From contig CM059972.1 in assembly GCA_030490835.1 (NCBI GenBank), positions 38,481,452-38,545,451 on the forward strand: DNA of 64,000 nucleotides, in the 5' to 3' direction. Below the pieces are notes generated by a model. That model was not told the origin of the DNA. It searched no databases and was given only the letters and a program-made list of their open reading frames with translations. How positions within the stretch are numbered: the first letter of the stretch is position 1; each line of letters starts with the position of its first letter. Positions 24,200 to 35,328 of the stretch are shown piece by piece. The position numbers and the translations under genes are program-made. This stretch comes from Annona cherimola (lineage: Eukaryota > Streptophyta > Magnoliopsida > Magnoliales > Annonaceae).

Positions 24200-25470
24200 G
24201 AAGTATCCCGAGATAACGGCCATGGTGCTAGGTCTGGAATCTCAGATCCTTTAGGAGAGCAAGACCCATGTGATAGCGGCGATGCAGGCTCCTCGGGTGC
24301 ATCCTGTGGTGGAGCGGGTTGAGCTTCTGATGATGGTGGGGGCTGCTCCCCCTCAACCTGTGCATCACCAGCTTCTTCTGGTGCCGGTGCGCCCACTTCT
24401 ACTTCAACCTTGAGTTTATCTACATTGATCTTCATTCTTTGGATCAATGCCTTGTTGATCGCATTCGTCGGCTTTAACACCTCGAATGGTTCTCCATCGA
24501 TATCAACTCCAAAATGTTCTAGGATCTTTGTGATCCAAGTACCATAAGGCAAAATCCCTCGTGGGTTGTCTTTCCTAGAACTTAGGGCTTCTATAAACAA
24601 CAGAGGAAGGCCGACTTTGACCCGGTTCACTATTTTCCATAGAATTCCTACCTCCTGCGGGTTTAACTGATTTCTACCCCCACCTTTGGGGTAGATGCAA
24701 TGTGCAACCAATAATCTGAGGACCCTGAGCCTCAGGGATAAATCCATGTAATGTAGAAATTTGATCCTCGGATGATACTTATTGCTCCTGGTGAGCTGAT
24801 TGTAGATATCTGAGAGAGTGAGGTTTTCAGGCAACGACTCATCCTCATAAGGTACCTCTAATATTTTCCCCACACTCATGATTGCTTCCTCTAATCTTGG
24901 GGTTACTCCGATTCCAAAGAACATATCAGTTCCTTTGACAAAAGTTTCAAAGTACTCATCATCCCATAGGTAATAGAAAATACGAGTTAGATCAGGATAT
25001 ACTCTTTCATCTGCTCTTAGAAGGTTAGTCCATCCTTGAAAATCTAGTAACTGCTCAATGTCGGACTCATAATCCCTTAAAAATTTAAAGTCGATAATTT
25101 TTGGGATGAATACCTTCCGCTCATAAAAAGATTTGTAAAACCGGCTGTGCTGCAATTCTGTTTGGAAGTATGTAGTTGGCATCTTCAATACTTGAGCTTT
25201 AGCAGCTGTATTGCCTTTCTTTCTAGCCCCAGATTGTGTGCTCTGCGAGGTCTGCGGTTGTTCCTCTCGAGCGGTAGTTGTTGATGGAGTCCCGGCTTGG
25301 AAACGGACTCTGCGGCCTGTGGAAGTGGATGGTTCTTCCCGAGCTCGCTTTGAGGAGGTCTGTTGCCTCCTAGGTACTTCGTCCTCGTGTTGAGAACTGG
25401 ATGGTCCAGGGACAGGCTTCAGTGATGGTTTGGACATTGTTAGTTTAGGCAGTCGGGATTTAGGAGCCAT
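24200..25470 (-). pseudogene. Element C env-like gene, N-terminal part (broken by element E)
   Basis: Starts MAPKSRLPKL at 25470 and runs about 423 residues to the E insertion. Order: a Pro/Ser/Lys-rich basic head with KRAREEPSTSTG (like a nuclear signal), then a conserved domain (residues about 90-350) with KMPTTYFQTELQHSRFY, RKVFIPKIIDF, DFQGWTNLL, RLLVAHCIYPKGGGRNQLN and LPYGTWITKILEHFGVD, then an acidic Pro-rich tail. It sits where sireviruses carry their env-like gene. The domain resembles what Pfam calls a putative plant transposon protein domain (from memory, no search run). No membrane segment is seen after the MAPK start. The rest of the protein is at 15293-15640; together about 540 residues, like the 528 of element D. 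Confidence 0.85.
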
Positions 25471-26084
25471 TGGAGATGGTATATTCGAATGGAGCTTTGA
25501 GAGAAATGGAGGATCAGTAAAAAGGTTAGACAGTTGAGATGTTAAGAGAGGCAAAATGAGAAAGAATTTTGAAAGAATTATAGACAGAGGCAGAGGCAGA
25601 GCGAGAGATAAGAGAGAGGAAATGACAGAAATTGTGAGACAGATAGAGAGAGAGATTGCCGGAGTCAAGAAAAGAAAAAGGGATTGCTGGAATGCTGAGA
25701 ATAGATTTCGAAGAATCACAGAGAGAGTAAGCAACGAGAGAGAAAAATAGGAGATAGAGGAGAAAAGAGAGAGAGAGAGAGAAGCTGTCGGCGAGAGAAG
25801 AGAAACGGGAAAGAAAAGAAAAAAACAGGGATGCCAGAGGGTCTGGAAGTGGGAAGACAAATCGAGCTGGAAGGAGAGAGGAGGAAGAAACAAGAAAAGA
25901 AGAAGAAGAAAAAAAAACAGGAAGGGGAAACTCGACGGTCGCGCGCTGGAGTCGACGTTGCCCTAGGCGAAGTCGACTTCACTATCCCTAAGTCGACTTC
26001 AATGGAGTCGACTTGGCTTCCTCGGAGTCGACTTCACTTATCGACTTGGACTTTTCTAAGTCCACTTTTCCCATCTAACTATTC
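25471..26084 (-). other. Element C pol-env spacer with pyrimidine-rich leader and GTCGAC cluster
   Basis: Between the pol stop and the env-like start. A minus-strand CT-rich leader (about 25540-25930) can be read as a hydrophobic Phe/Leu/Ser-rich peptide in two frames; the frame of the homologous D leader is broken here by a frameshift. At 25951-26046 there are AAGTCGACTT palindromes (about four) like those in the LTR. Confidence 0.7.
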
Positions 26085-27083
26085 CTAATTTAACTCAATC
26101 ATCCCCATATCATTTCTGATTTTATAAAATGATTCCTTTGCTAAAGGTTTGGCGAATATATCAGCAATTTGATCCTCAGTTTTCACATATTCCAAACAAA
26201 CATCATGATTTTCAACATGTTCACGGATGAAATGATGTCTCACATCTATATGTTTGGTTCTAGAGTGTAATACTGGATTTTTAGTTAAACATATTGCACT
26301 CGTATTATCACATTTAATTGGAATATTATAATAATCAATTCCATAATCTTTTAATTGTTGTTTCATCCAAAGTAGTTGGGCACAATAGCTCCCGATGGCT
26401 ATATATTCAGCTTTCACCGTAGATAGAGCAACACTAGTTTGTTTCCTTGAATACCATGAAACCAACATGTTTCCAAGGAATTGACATGTTCCACTAGTAC
26501 TTTTTCTATCTACTCTGTAACCGGAAAAATCCGCATCTGAGTAGCCGATTAAATCAAACATTGACCCCTTTGGATACCATAGTCCAAGATTAGTGGTATT
26601 TATCAAATATTTAAAAATTCTTTTTACAGCCAATAAATGTGATTCTTTAGGACATGCTTGGAATCTAGAACACATACATACACTGAAAAGAATATCCGGT
26701 CTAGAAGCAGTTAAATACAACAATGATCCTATCATACTTCTATAAAGCTTTTGATCGATACATTTACCGTTTTCGTCCGTGTCGATCTTGATTGTTGAAC
26801 TCATTGGAGTATTTGCTCCTTTGCTAGTTTGCATTCCAAATTTCTTTAGCATTTCTTTGATGTACTTGGACTGATTTATGAATATTCCTTTGGCTTGTTG
26901 CTTGATTTGCAGTCTAAGGAAGAAATTTAATTCTCCCATCATGCTCAATTCAAATTCGCTCTGCATAATCTTATAAAATTCTTGGCACAGAGTTTCATCA
27001 GTAGCACCAAATATTATATCATCTACATAAATTTGCACAATTAAAATATTTTTACTTTTATACTTGATGAATAAAGTAGTATC
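26085..27083 (-). pseudogene. Element C pol, 3' part: end of RT and RNase H
   Basis: About 330 codons, open. Holds [13 protein letters not shown] of RT and the whole RNase H with [35 protein letters not shown] and [14 protein letters not shown]. It ends in GMIELN and TAG at 26085-26087, with another TAG two codons later. The N-terminal part of pol lies at 33230-35303; the cut (after KVDT of RT) is the insertion of D with target duplication GTATC. Confidence 0.9.
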
Positions 27084-28692
27084 TGTTGGTCCCGAGTTAA
27101 TGGCAAAACCCAAGAGGGGAGGGGTGAATTGGGTATTTAAAATTTATAACTTAAACAGAAACTTAACCCCGGATTAATCCAGTCCCCTTAATGAAGAATC
27201 GAAATGGAAAGCAATATAATGTAGAGAGCAGATAAATAAATCAAACACATAAGATTTTTATAGTGGTTCGGGCAACCTCCCTACTCCACTCTTCCAAGCT
27301 CACACTCCTTGTGACTTGGGTTCCACTATTGTATTCTCTCAATACAATTAGAGCCACTGCTCTCTTCTAGATTCAAGCTCTAGGGGGCATATAACACACT
27401 GCTCAAGTAGGTGATGAGTCTCACTCCAATCACACACTACTTAGCATACACTTGATCCTAGTTCCTCAAACTAGATCAAGTTCAAACACAAATAAATGAA
27501 ACAACAAGGAAATCTACACTTTACAGATGTGTAGCAACAATTAGGCGCAGAAAAGAACTTGAAGAGTTGGCTTTGAAGATTCTCAAATGAAGCTCTTTCC
27601 GTTTGAAGTAGAGTTCTTCTTCTTTGAGTGGCTTGATCTCTTTTGAGCTCTTGAATGTAGTAGTTAAGCACACTTAATGATTCTCAGCTTCTTCCCTCGT
27701 CCACCATGAATGCTATTTATAATTTTGGAGGGAATCCGAACGTTAGAGGGTAGGTGGCGCGCATTTAATGCGCCAACGTTCAAATAAATTCTGACCGTTA
27801 CGACCCAAGTTGCATGTGGAGTCGACTTCGCCTGCGACTTGGCTTCCAAGTCGCACCTGGAGTCGACCTCGTGTGCGACTCCAGTTCTTCAGAATTCCAA
27901 GTCCGAGTCTGGGTCAACTTGGCCTTCAGTCTTCAACTCAAGTCGATCCTGGAGTCGACTTGGGTTGCGACTTGGCTTGGTCTTTTGCAAAAACACCTTG
28001 ATCTTCTTGAACTGGCTTGAACTTCATAAAAATGGTCTTCATGACTCGGGTATTGTTTTATTTGAAATAAGCTTGAAGATTAGCTTTGGACTTGATAGAC
28101 TTGATTTGAACTTTGAATATGAATCTTAGCTTTTGATCTTCAAGACACTTCAGTTGCTTTTTGAGAATGAACTTTGCATCCTATTTGGATTTGATAAAGT
28201 CCAAATGGATCCTTGGAATAAGCTTGAAACTTCAATCTTCAAGTCTGAACTCCTCAAGTCGAAGTTGGAGTCGACCTCGTCTGCAACTTCGCCCAAGTCG
28301 CACCTGGAGTCGACTTCGCCTGCGACTTCGTTATGTTCGTTTCCAATTTTTCAACTCTGGATGCTTGAAGTCGATGCTGGAGTCGACTTCGTCTGCGACT
28401 TCGTTTCCTAAGTCGCACCTGGAGTCGACTTGGCCTGCGACTTCACTTGCTTTTTTCTATTTTCAATGCTATCCACCTTTTGCCATTTGAAGTCGCTTGT
28501 GAAGTCGACTTAGGTATCGACTTCACCCCAAGTCGAAGTCCAAGTCGACTTGGTAATCGACTTGACTTCTTTGTTTTCCTTAAACACTTGGCAAACTCAT
28601 TAGTACACTTTATATACTCAAATTAGTCTTTGTTTAATCATCAAAACTTATGCTTTGGTCGATTTGTTTTGTTTGGAACATTGTTTCCAACA
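27084..28692 (-). repeat. 3' LTR of element D
   Basis: 1609 bp. TATAAAAAT box at 27254-27262, a TATAAATAG box near 27713-27721, AACGTT boxes and GCGCATTTAATGCGC-type near-palindrome at about 27738-27783, and GTCGAC array at 27808-28560. The short open frames across the array are repeat readings. Confidence 0.92.
27808..28560. repeat. GTCGAC-centred inverted-repeat array (D 3' LTR)
   Basis: Repeated AAGTCGCACCTGGAGTCGAC and GCCTGCGACTT halves pair as inverted arms. The copy in the 5' LTR fragment lies at 32341-33100. Between two sub-arrays is a 300 bp stretch without the motif (about 27990-28250). Confidence 0.8.
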
Positions 28693-28706
28693 ATCTCCCC
28701 CTTTTT
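28693..28706 (-). other. Polypurine tract of element D
   Basis: Minus-strand AAAAAGGGGGAGAT beside the 3' LTR. A second copy (AAAAAGGGGGAGA, about 28998-29010) almost touches the stop of the env-like gene, 300 bp upstream. Confidence 0.85.
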
Positions 28707-29015
28707 GATGATTGACAAAACTACATTTGAGTTGATACCTTTATATATTTGTTTGAAAAACAGATCATTGTCCTAGGTACTTTCAACCATATAGTTCAGA
28801 GCTTTTCAAACCATTATCATAGAAAAATGACAGATCATTACTTTCATATCATTCATATCATTCAAACATATTAATCATTGCAAGCATAACACAACCTTCA
28901 TATATGTATCAAGTTTCAAAATACAATGTAAAACAAAATTGAAACCTATACAAATTACCCAACCCAAGCAAAAAGAAAACTCTCAAAACCTATCTTTTCT
29001 CCCCCTTTTTGTCAA

Positions 29016-30602
29016 TCACTCAAAAAATTTGTCAATTACCAAAGACTTGGTAAATTGAAATTGGGAAATGGGATAGATAGATTGAGTTGGTTTGATGGGA
29101 CGGACATGGGCGGATGAGTAGTAGGAGGAAACGGGTGCAGGAGAAGGCTCGCGATGAACTGAACCCGATTCGAAGGGATCAAGTTCAGGCATGGGTCGCT
29201 TCTTGTGATGGCCGGAGGCGAGATGATATCGTATGGTACGCAATTCCCGATCGATTCGATCTTGTCGGGAAAGCATATTATTGATTGCCGCCAACACTTC
29301 GGTCACAAGACTCGTCAGCTGGTCTTCTTGGTGACCCATTTCTTCACGGACGGCAACGATTTCATCTCTCAAATCTTTTAGAGTGACCTCCTCAGATGAG
29401 GTTGGAGGCACCCTTTCACGTGCAGCAGATCCTTGTGGAGAATAGGATCCGTGCGATATGGGAGATGCTGGCACCTCTTGAGCAGGTGGTGCCGCGGGAG
29501 GTTGCTCCCCCTCAGCTTGTGCATTGTCTTCTCGCTCTTCTTCTGAAGCTTCATGCCTTAGTTCAAGCAGATTGATCTTCATTCTTTGGATTAGTGCTTT
29601 AATTATGGCATTTGTGGATTTGAGCACTTCGAAAGGCTCGCCTTCAATATCCACTTTGAAGAATTCAAGAATCTTTGTGATCCACGTGCCATAAGGGAGG
29701 ACTCCTCGTGGGTTATCCTTTCTAGATGCCAAGGCTTCAAGAAATAATTTTGGTAAGCTCACCTTGACCCTGTTGGCCACTTTCCATAGTATCCCTGCTT
29801 CTTGTGGGTTTAATTTGTTTCTTCCACCGCCCTTTGGATAGATGCAGTGGGCAATGAGAAGTCTGAGCACTCGTAGCCTGGGTGAAAGATCCATGTACCG
29901 AAGGAATTTGATTTCCGGATGGTACTTGTTGCTCCGGGTGAGCTGATTATACATTTGATCCAAAGTGAGGTCTTCTGGAATAGGCTCATCCTCATACGGG
30001 ACTCCAAGTATGTGTCCTAAATGACTCATTATATCAGTCGGACCTGAAATTATCCCGATTCCAAGATCCATTTCTACTCCTTTGACGAAGGTTCCATAGT
30101 ATTCTTCATCCCATAGATAATAAAACATTTGAGTAAGATCTGGATAGACCCTTTCGTCTTCCTTTAGCAAATTGGTACATCCTTGAAAATCTAATAGATC
30201 TTCTATGTCGGATCCATATTCTTTCAAGAAATTAAAATCTATTATCTTGGGTATGAATACCTTCCGTTCGTAGAACTTTTTGTAAAAACGGCTATGTTGA
30301 AGCTCGGTTTTGAAGTAGGTAGTGGGCATCTTCAATACTTGGGCTTTCCCAGCCGCAGTGCCCATTCTGCTTGTCCCGGATTGTGTGCTCTGTGAGGTTT
30401 GTTGTTGACTTTCCGACCTGGGTGCTTGATCAGATGATTGAGTAGAGGTTTGAAATCGAACCCATTTACCCGTCGAAGTTGATGGTTCCTCTCTAGCTCT
30501 TTTTGATGGAGTCCTAGTTCTTCTAGGAACTTCTTTTGAAGGTTGTGGTTGTGTGGGAACCCGTTTGGGGTACGGTTTTGATACGGCTTTCTTTGGTGCC
30601 AT
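29016..30602 (-). CDS. Env-position protein of element D (sirevirus env-like), intact
   Basis: 528 residues from MAPKKAVSKP, the start shared with C. Residues 1-50 are basic and Pro/Ser-rich with KRAREEPSTSTG. Residues about 90-350 form the conserved domain (KMPTTYFKTELQHSRFY, RKVFIPKIIDFNF, RVYPDLTQMFYYLWDEEYY, RLLIAHCIYPKGGGRNKLN, LPYGTWITKILEFFKVD). Then a Glu/Pro-rich linker and a probable coiled coil, about 405-465 (LKDLRDEIVAVREEM, SRQDRIDRELRTIRYHLAS). No clear signal peptide or membrane anchor after this start, so a role as a true envelope is doubtful. The frame is open further upstream to 30980, giving a 654-residue reading that adds a hydrophobic leader. The gene follows pol by about 470 bp in the same frame. 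It is the only full-length open frame in the copia cluster, although its element has lost gag and most of pol. Function unknown. Confidence 0.8.
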   Translation of the reverse strand: MAPKKAVSKPYPKRVPTQPQPSKEVPRRTRTPSKRAREEPSTSTGKWVRFQTSTQSSDQAPRSESQQQTSQSTQSGTSRMGTAAGKAQVLKMPTTYFKTELQHSRFYKKFYERKVFIPKIIDFNFLKEYGSDIEDLLDFQGCTNLLKEDERVYPDLTQMFYYLWDEEYYGTFVKGVEMDLGIGIISGPTDIMSHLGHILGVPYEDEPIPEDLTLDQMYNQLTRSNKYHPEIKFLRYMDLSPRLRVLRLLIAHCIYPKGGGRNKLNPQEAGILWKVANRVKVSLPKLFLEALASRKDNPRGVLPYGTWITKILEFFKVDIEGEPFEVLKSTNAIIKALIQRMKINLLELRHEASEEEREDNAQAEGEQPPAAPPAQEVPASPISHGSYSPQGSAARERVPPTSSEEVTLKDLRDEIVAVREEMGHQEDQLTSLVTEVLAAINNMLSRQDRIDRELRTIRYHLASGHHKKRPMPELDPFESGSVHREPSPAPVSSYYSSAHVRPIKPTQSIYPISQFQFTKSLVIDKFFE

Positions 30603-31070
30603 TTGGAGCTTGGAGTTTAGGGATTTTGGAGCTTTGGAAATTCGAAAGGGAATGTCAGTGAGAGAGAGTTTGAGAGGGATAGAAACAGAGGGAGAGTGAG
30701 AGAGAGAGTGAGAGATGGAGTGAGAGAGAGAGTGAGAGAGAGAGTGAGAGAGGGAGTGAGAGAGAGAGTGGCGGTTTGCCGGAGACAAGGGAGAAATCGC
30801 CGGAGATAGGAGGAGAGAAAGAAAAAATGGGAAAATGAGAAGGAAAGAGGAAGGAGAGGGAAGAAAAAGAAGAAAAGTCGGCCGAATGCGAAATGTCGCG
30901 CGCGGAGTCGACTTTGCCCTAGGCGAAGTCGACTTCGGTCCCTTGGAGTCGACTTCGCCTCGGAGCGGAGTCGACTTCACTTCTGAAGTGGAGTCGACTT
31001 GACGCCTTTGGAGTCGACTTGACTCATCGACTTGACATTTTTCAATTGTAATTTTCCTATTTAATTATCC
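30603..31070 (-). other. Element D pol-env spacer: pyrimidine-rich leader and GTCGAC cluster
   Basis: On the minus strand: TAG stop of pol, a second stop two codons later, then about six AAGTCGACTT-type sites at 30902-31035. A CT-rich leader follows, with a CTCTCTCTCACT microsatellite near 30690-30770. The leader is open in the frame of both pol and env-like gene and would code a hydrophobic run followed by Ser-His-Ser-Leu repeats. It could instead be an untranslated leader or promoter of the env-like mRNA. Confidence 0.65.
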
Positions 31071-32136
31071 CTAATTTAGCTCTATCATACCCATATCATT
31101 CCTAATTTTATAAAATGATTCTTTGGCTAATGGTTTGGTAAAGATATCAGCAATTTGGTCTTCTATTTTCACATATTCTAAACATACATCATGATTTTCA
31201 ACATGTTCACGAATAAAATGATGTCTCACATCAATATGCTTGGTTCTTGAATGCAGTACAGGATTTTTAGTCAGACAAATTGCACTTGTATTATCACATC
31301 TAATAGGAATATCAACATAATCAATACCATAATCTTTCAATTGTTGTTTCATCCAAAGCAATTGGGCACAACAACTACCAGCGGCTATGTATTCGGATTC
31401 CACGGTAGATAGAGCAACACTTGTTTGTTTTCTTGAATACCATGAAACTAACATATGTCCAAGAAACTGACAAGTTCCACTGGTACTTTTTCTATCTACC
31501 TTATATCCGGCAAAATCTGCATCCGAATAGCCGATTAGATCAAAGGTTGACCCCTTTGGATACCATAGTCCAAGATTGGTAGTTTTTATCAAATATTTAA
31601 AAATTCTTTTTACAGCAAGGAGATGTGATTCTTTTGGGCATGCTTGAAATCTAGAGCACATACAAACACTGAATAGAATATCGGGTCTAGAAGCAGTTAA
31701 ATATAACAAGGATCCTATCATGCTTCTATAAAGCTTTTGATCGATACTTTTACCATTTTCGTCCGTGTCGATCTTGATTGTAGAGCTCATTGGAGTGTTT
31801 GCCCCTTTGCTATTCTGCAATCCAAATTTCTTGAGCATTTCCTTGACGTACTTGGACTGGTTCAAGAATATCCCTTCACTTTGTTGCTTAATTTGCAGTC
31901 CAAGGAAGAAATTTAATTCTCCCATCATGCTCATTTCGAATTCGCTCTGCATAATCTTAGAAAATTCTTCACAAAGATTTTCATTAGTAGCACCGAAAAT
32001 TATGTCATCTACATAAATCTGTACAATTAAAATATCTTTGTTTTTGTATTTGATGAACAAAGTAGTATCTACTTTCCCTCTTAGAAACTCATGATCAATT
32101 AAAAATTTGTTCAACCTTTCATACCAAGCTCTTGCA
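31071..32136 (-). CDS. Element D pol remnant: C-terminal RT and RNase H
   Basis: About 354 codons from [11 protein letters not shown] (just after the QAP of the RT palm) through [13 protein letters not shown] to RNase H ([49 protein letters not shown]). It ends GMIELN with a TAG at 31071-31073. No stop or frameshift. Upstream it is fused to the 5' LTR fragment at a deletion junction, so any translation would start in the LTR (a 378-codon frame opens at 32207 within it). The RT lacks its fingers and first half, so it cannot work alone, but the RNase H domain is complete. Confidence 0.85.
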
Positions 32137-33229
32137 GTTTGAAGTAGAGTTCTTCTTCTTTGAGTGGCTTGATCTCTTTTGAGCTCTTGAATGTAGTAGT
32201 TAAGCACACTTAATGATTCTCAGCTTCTTCCCTTGTCCACCATGAATGCTATTTATAATTTTGGAGGGAATCCGAACGTTAGAGGGTAGGTGGCGCGCAT
32301 TTAATGCGCCAACGTTCAAATAAATTCCGACCGTTACGACCCAAGTCGCATGTGGAGTCGACTTCGCCTGCGACTTGGCTTCCAAGTCGCACCTGGAGTC
32401 GACCTCGTGTGCGACTCCAGTTCTTCAGAATTCCAAGTCCGAGTCTGGGTCAACTTGGCCTTCAGTCTTCAACTCAAGTTGATCCTGGAGTCGACTTGGG
32501 TTGCGACTTGGCTTGGTCTTTTGCAAAAACACCTTGATCTTCTTGAACTGGCTTGAACTTCATAAAAATGGTCTTCATGACTCGGGTATTGTTTTATTTG
32601 AAATAAGCTTGAAGATTAGCTTTGGACTTGATAGACTTGATTTGAACTTTGAATATGAATCTTAGCTTTTGATCTTCAAGACACTTCAGTTGCTTTTTGA
32701 GAATGAACTTTGCATCCTATTTGGATTTGATAAAGTCCAAATGGATCCTTGGAATAAGCTTGAAACTTCAATCTTCAAGTCTGAACTCCTCAAGTCAAAG
32801 TTGGAGTCGACCTCGTCTGCGACTTCGCCCAAGTCGCACCTGGAGTCGACTTCGCCTGCGACTTCGTTATGTTCGTTTCCAATTTTTCAACTCTGGATGC
32901 TTGAAGTCGCTGCTGGAGTCGACTTCGTCTGCGACTTCGTTTCCTAAGTCGCACCTGGAGTCGACTTGGCCTGCGACTTCACTTGCTTGTTTTCTATTTT
33001 CAATGCTATCCACCTTTTGCCATTTGAAGTCGCTTGTGAAGTCGACTTAGGTATCGACTTCACCCCAAGTCGAAGTCCAAGTCGACTTGGTAATCGACTT
33101 GACTTCTTTGTTTTCCTTAAACACTTGGCAAACTCATTAGTACACTTTATATACTCAAATTAGTCTTTGTTTAATCATCAAAACTTATGCTTTTGTCAAT
33201 TTGTTTTGTTTGGAACATTGTTTCCAACA
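32137..33229 (-). repeat. 5' LTR fragment of element D
   Basis: Matches 27601-28692 of the 3' LTR at about 99%. It includes the terminal TGTTGG end, the GTCGAC array (32341-33100), the AACGTT boxes and the TATAAATAG box, but lacks the last ~517 bp before the primer site. The core promoter is thus retained and points into the RT remnant and env-like gene. Confidence 0.9.
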
Positions 33230-35303
33230 GTATCAACTTTTCCTCTTTGAAATTCATGATCAATCAAAAATCTATTTAACCTTTCATACCAAGCTCGTGG
33301 GCTTGTTTTAGTTCATATAATGTTTTGGTCAGCTTATAAACATATTTTGATTGATCCTTTTCTTCAAATCCAGGGGGTTGTTCAACATATACTTCTTCAT
33401 TCAAATACCCATTCAAAAATGCGTTTCTCACATCCATTTGAAATAATTTGAAATTCATGTGAGAAGAAAATGCTAGTAAAATGCGTATGACTTCTAATCT
33501 AGCCACAGGTGCATATGATTCTTCAAAATCAATCCCTTCTTCCTGGGAATACCCTTTGGCTACTAGTCTAGCTTTGTTTCTTATTACAAGTCCGCTTTCG
33601 TCCAATTTGTTCCTAAATACCCATTTGGTACCAATAATGGTATAATCATTTGGTCTAGGAACTAAATGCCATACATTATTTCTTTCAAATTGATTTAGCT
33701 CTTTTTGCATTGCAATAACCCAGTTTTCATCATTAAGAGCTTGTTCAATAGTGTTTGGTTCAATTTTTGACACAAATGTATTTTGTCCATAAATATTTTA
33801 TTTTGATCTCCTAGTTTTTACTCCTTCATAAATATTTTCAATGACTTGCTCAATTGGATGGACAATTTTGAATTTCAAATCAATTGGAGGTTTGTAGGAG
33901 TCATTACCTTCACTTACCTCTTCCTCCATGGGGTTTTCTGGCTTGAGCTCGGTTTCCTTTTGTTGTTCTTGTTGTTTTGCTTTTGTATCATCTGCATCAC
34001 TTAGTTCATCCTCCTTTCTCGGAGTTTGGTTAAATTCATCAAAAACAACATGTATTGATTCTTCTACTATTTGATTTCTTTTGTTGAAAATCCTATATGC
34101 TTTGCTATTTGATGAATAACCTAAGAAAATAGCTTCATCACTTTTGGCATCTAATTTTCCCAAATTTATTTTTCCATTATTTAACACATAACAAGTACAT
34201 CCAAAAGTATGGAAATATGATATGTTTGGTTTTCTGCCTTTCCAAAGTTCATATGAGGTCTTTTTCAATATTGCTCTAATAGTAATTCGGTTTAATACAT
34301 GACAAGATGTACTTACAGCTTCGCCCCAAAATCTTTTGGACAATTTACTCTCATTTAGCATGGTTCTAGCCATTTCTTGTATTGTCAGGTTTTTTCTTTC
34401 AACAACTCCGTTTTGTTGAGGAGTTCTTAGTGCAGAAAATGTATGGTGAATTCCTTTTTCATTGCAAAATTCTATAAATCGATTATTTTCAAATTCACCA
34501 CCATGATCACTTCTAATGGAAATGATTGAACTTTGTTTTTCATTTTGCACCAAATTTGAAAACGTGACAAACATAGAAAATGCTTCATCTTTGCTAGCTA
34601 AGAGTATAATCCAAGTAAATCTTGAAAAATCATCAACAATTACAAACACGTACTTTTTCCCACCAAGAGTTAAAATGTCTGATGGCCCATAAAGATCCAT
34701 ATGTAACAACTCAAGTGGTCTAGTTGTTGAAATTTTCTTTTTGGTAGAAAATGGCATTTTGGGTTATTTAGATAGTTGACAAGCTTTACAAATCTTATCA
34801 TTGTCATATTTGAGCTTTGGTAACCCTTGTACTAGATTTTTTTTCCATAATGTTTTAATATTTGACATATTTATATGTCCAAGCCTTGTATGCCATATCC
34901 ATGGATCATTTTCTATGGCTATTAGACATTTCCCTTCTAGTTCATCAAGGCAAACCAAATATACATTTCCATATCTTTTGCCACTAAATACAATGTGTTC
35001 ATCATAAAAAATATTACATATAGAGGATTCAAATACAACTCTATATCCTTTATCACATAATTGACTAATACTCATTAGGTTGTGTTTGAGTCCTTCAACA
35101 AATAGTACATCTTCAATACATGCATTTGAAATACCATAAACATTTCCTTTACCTTTTATTTTACCTTTTTCATTATTTCCGAAAGCTATTGTTCCTTCAT
35201 TACATGGGTTGATCTTATAGAACAATCCTTTTTCTCCTGTCATATGTCTTGAGCAACCACTATCCATAAACCATATGTTATTGGACTTAGCTTTAAGACA
35301 AAC
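33230..35303 (-). pseudogene. Element C pol, 5' part: protease, integrase, first half of RT
   Basis: Protease WFMDSGCSRHMTGE near 35255-35270. Integrase WHTRLGHINM, ICKACQLSK, LHMDLYGPS, IRSDHGGEF and PQQNGVVERKNLT (D-D-E all present). RT start with [26 protein letters not shown] and [12 protein letters not shown]. Damage: TAA codons near 34761 (C-terminal to CQLSK) and near 33797 (after TRRSK), each where E has Gln; a one-base loss at the KQAPRAW motif near 33290. RT then runs into element D at 33229/33230. pol is in the +1 frame relative to gag, as in E. Confidence 0.88.
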
Positions 35304-35328
35304 CTGCAGAAATTAAGTCAAGCGGAGC

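Larger units (their letters stand above)
27084..33229 (-). mobile_element. Element D: internally deleted sirevirus-like copia element with open env-like gene
   Basis: Seen: perfect target duplication GTATC (27079-27083, 33230-33234). The left (3') LTR is complete at 27084-28692. The right (5') LTR is only a 1093 bp fragment, 32137-33229. Missing are the first part of the 5' LTR's downstream end, primer site, gag, protease, integrase and the first half of RT. The deletion joins LTR to RT at a shared AAGAGCTT. LTR copies differ at about 11 sites over 1.09 kb by eye, about 1%, the youngest in the stack. The remaining RT/RNase H and the env-like gene are open. It sits in the RT of C. Confidence 0.92.

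Noticed and set aside
25211..25982. Plus-strand frames and a second minus frame over the C env-like gene and its leader
   Set aside because: Shadows of the env-like gene and of the CT-rich leader; the minus frame with MAPK start matches element D and the others do not.
29016..30980. Calling the env-like protein a true viral envelope
   Set aside because: After the conserved MAPK start there is no visible signal peptide, cleavage site or membrane anchor; only its position after pol is env-like.
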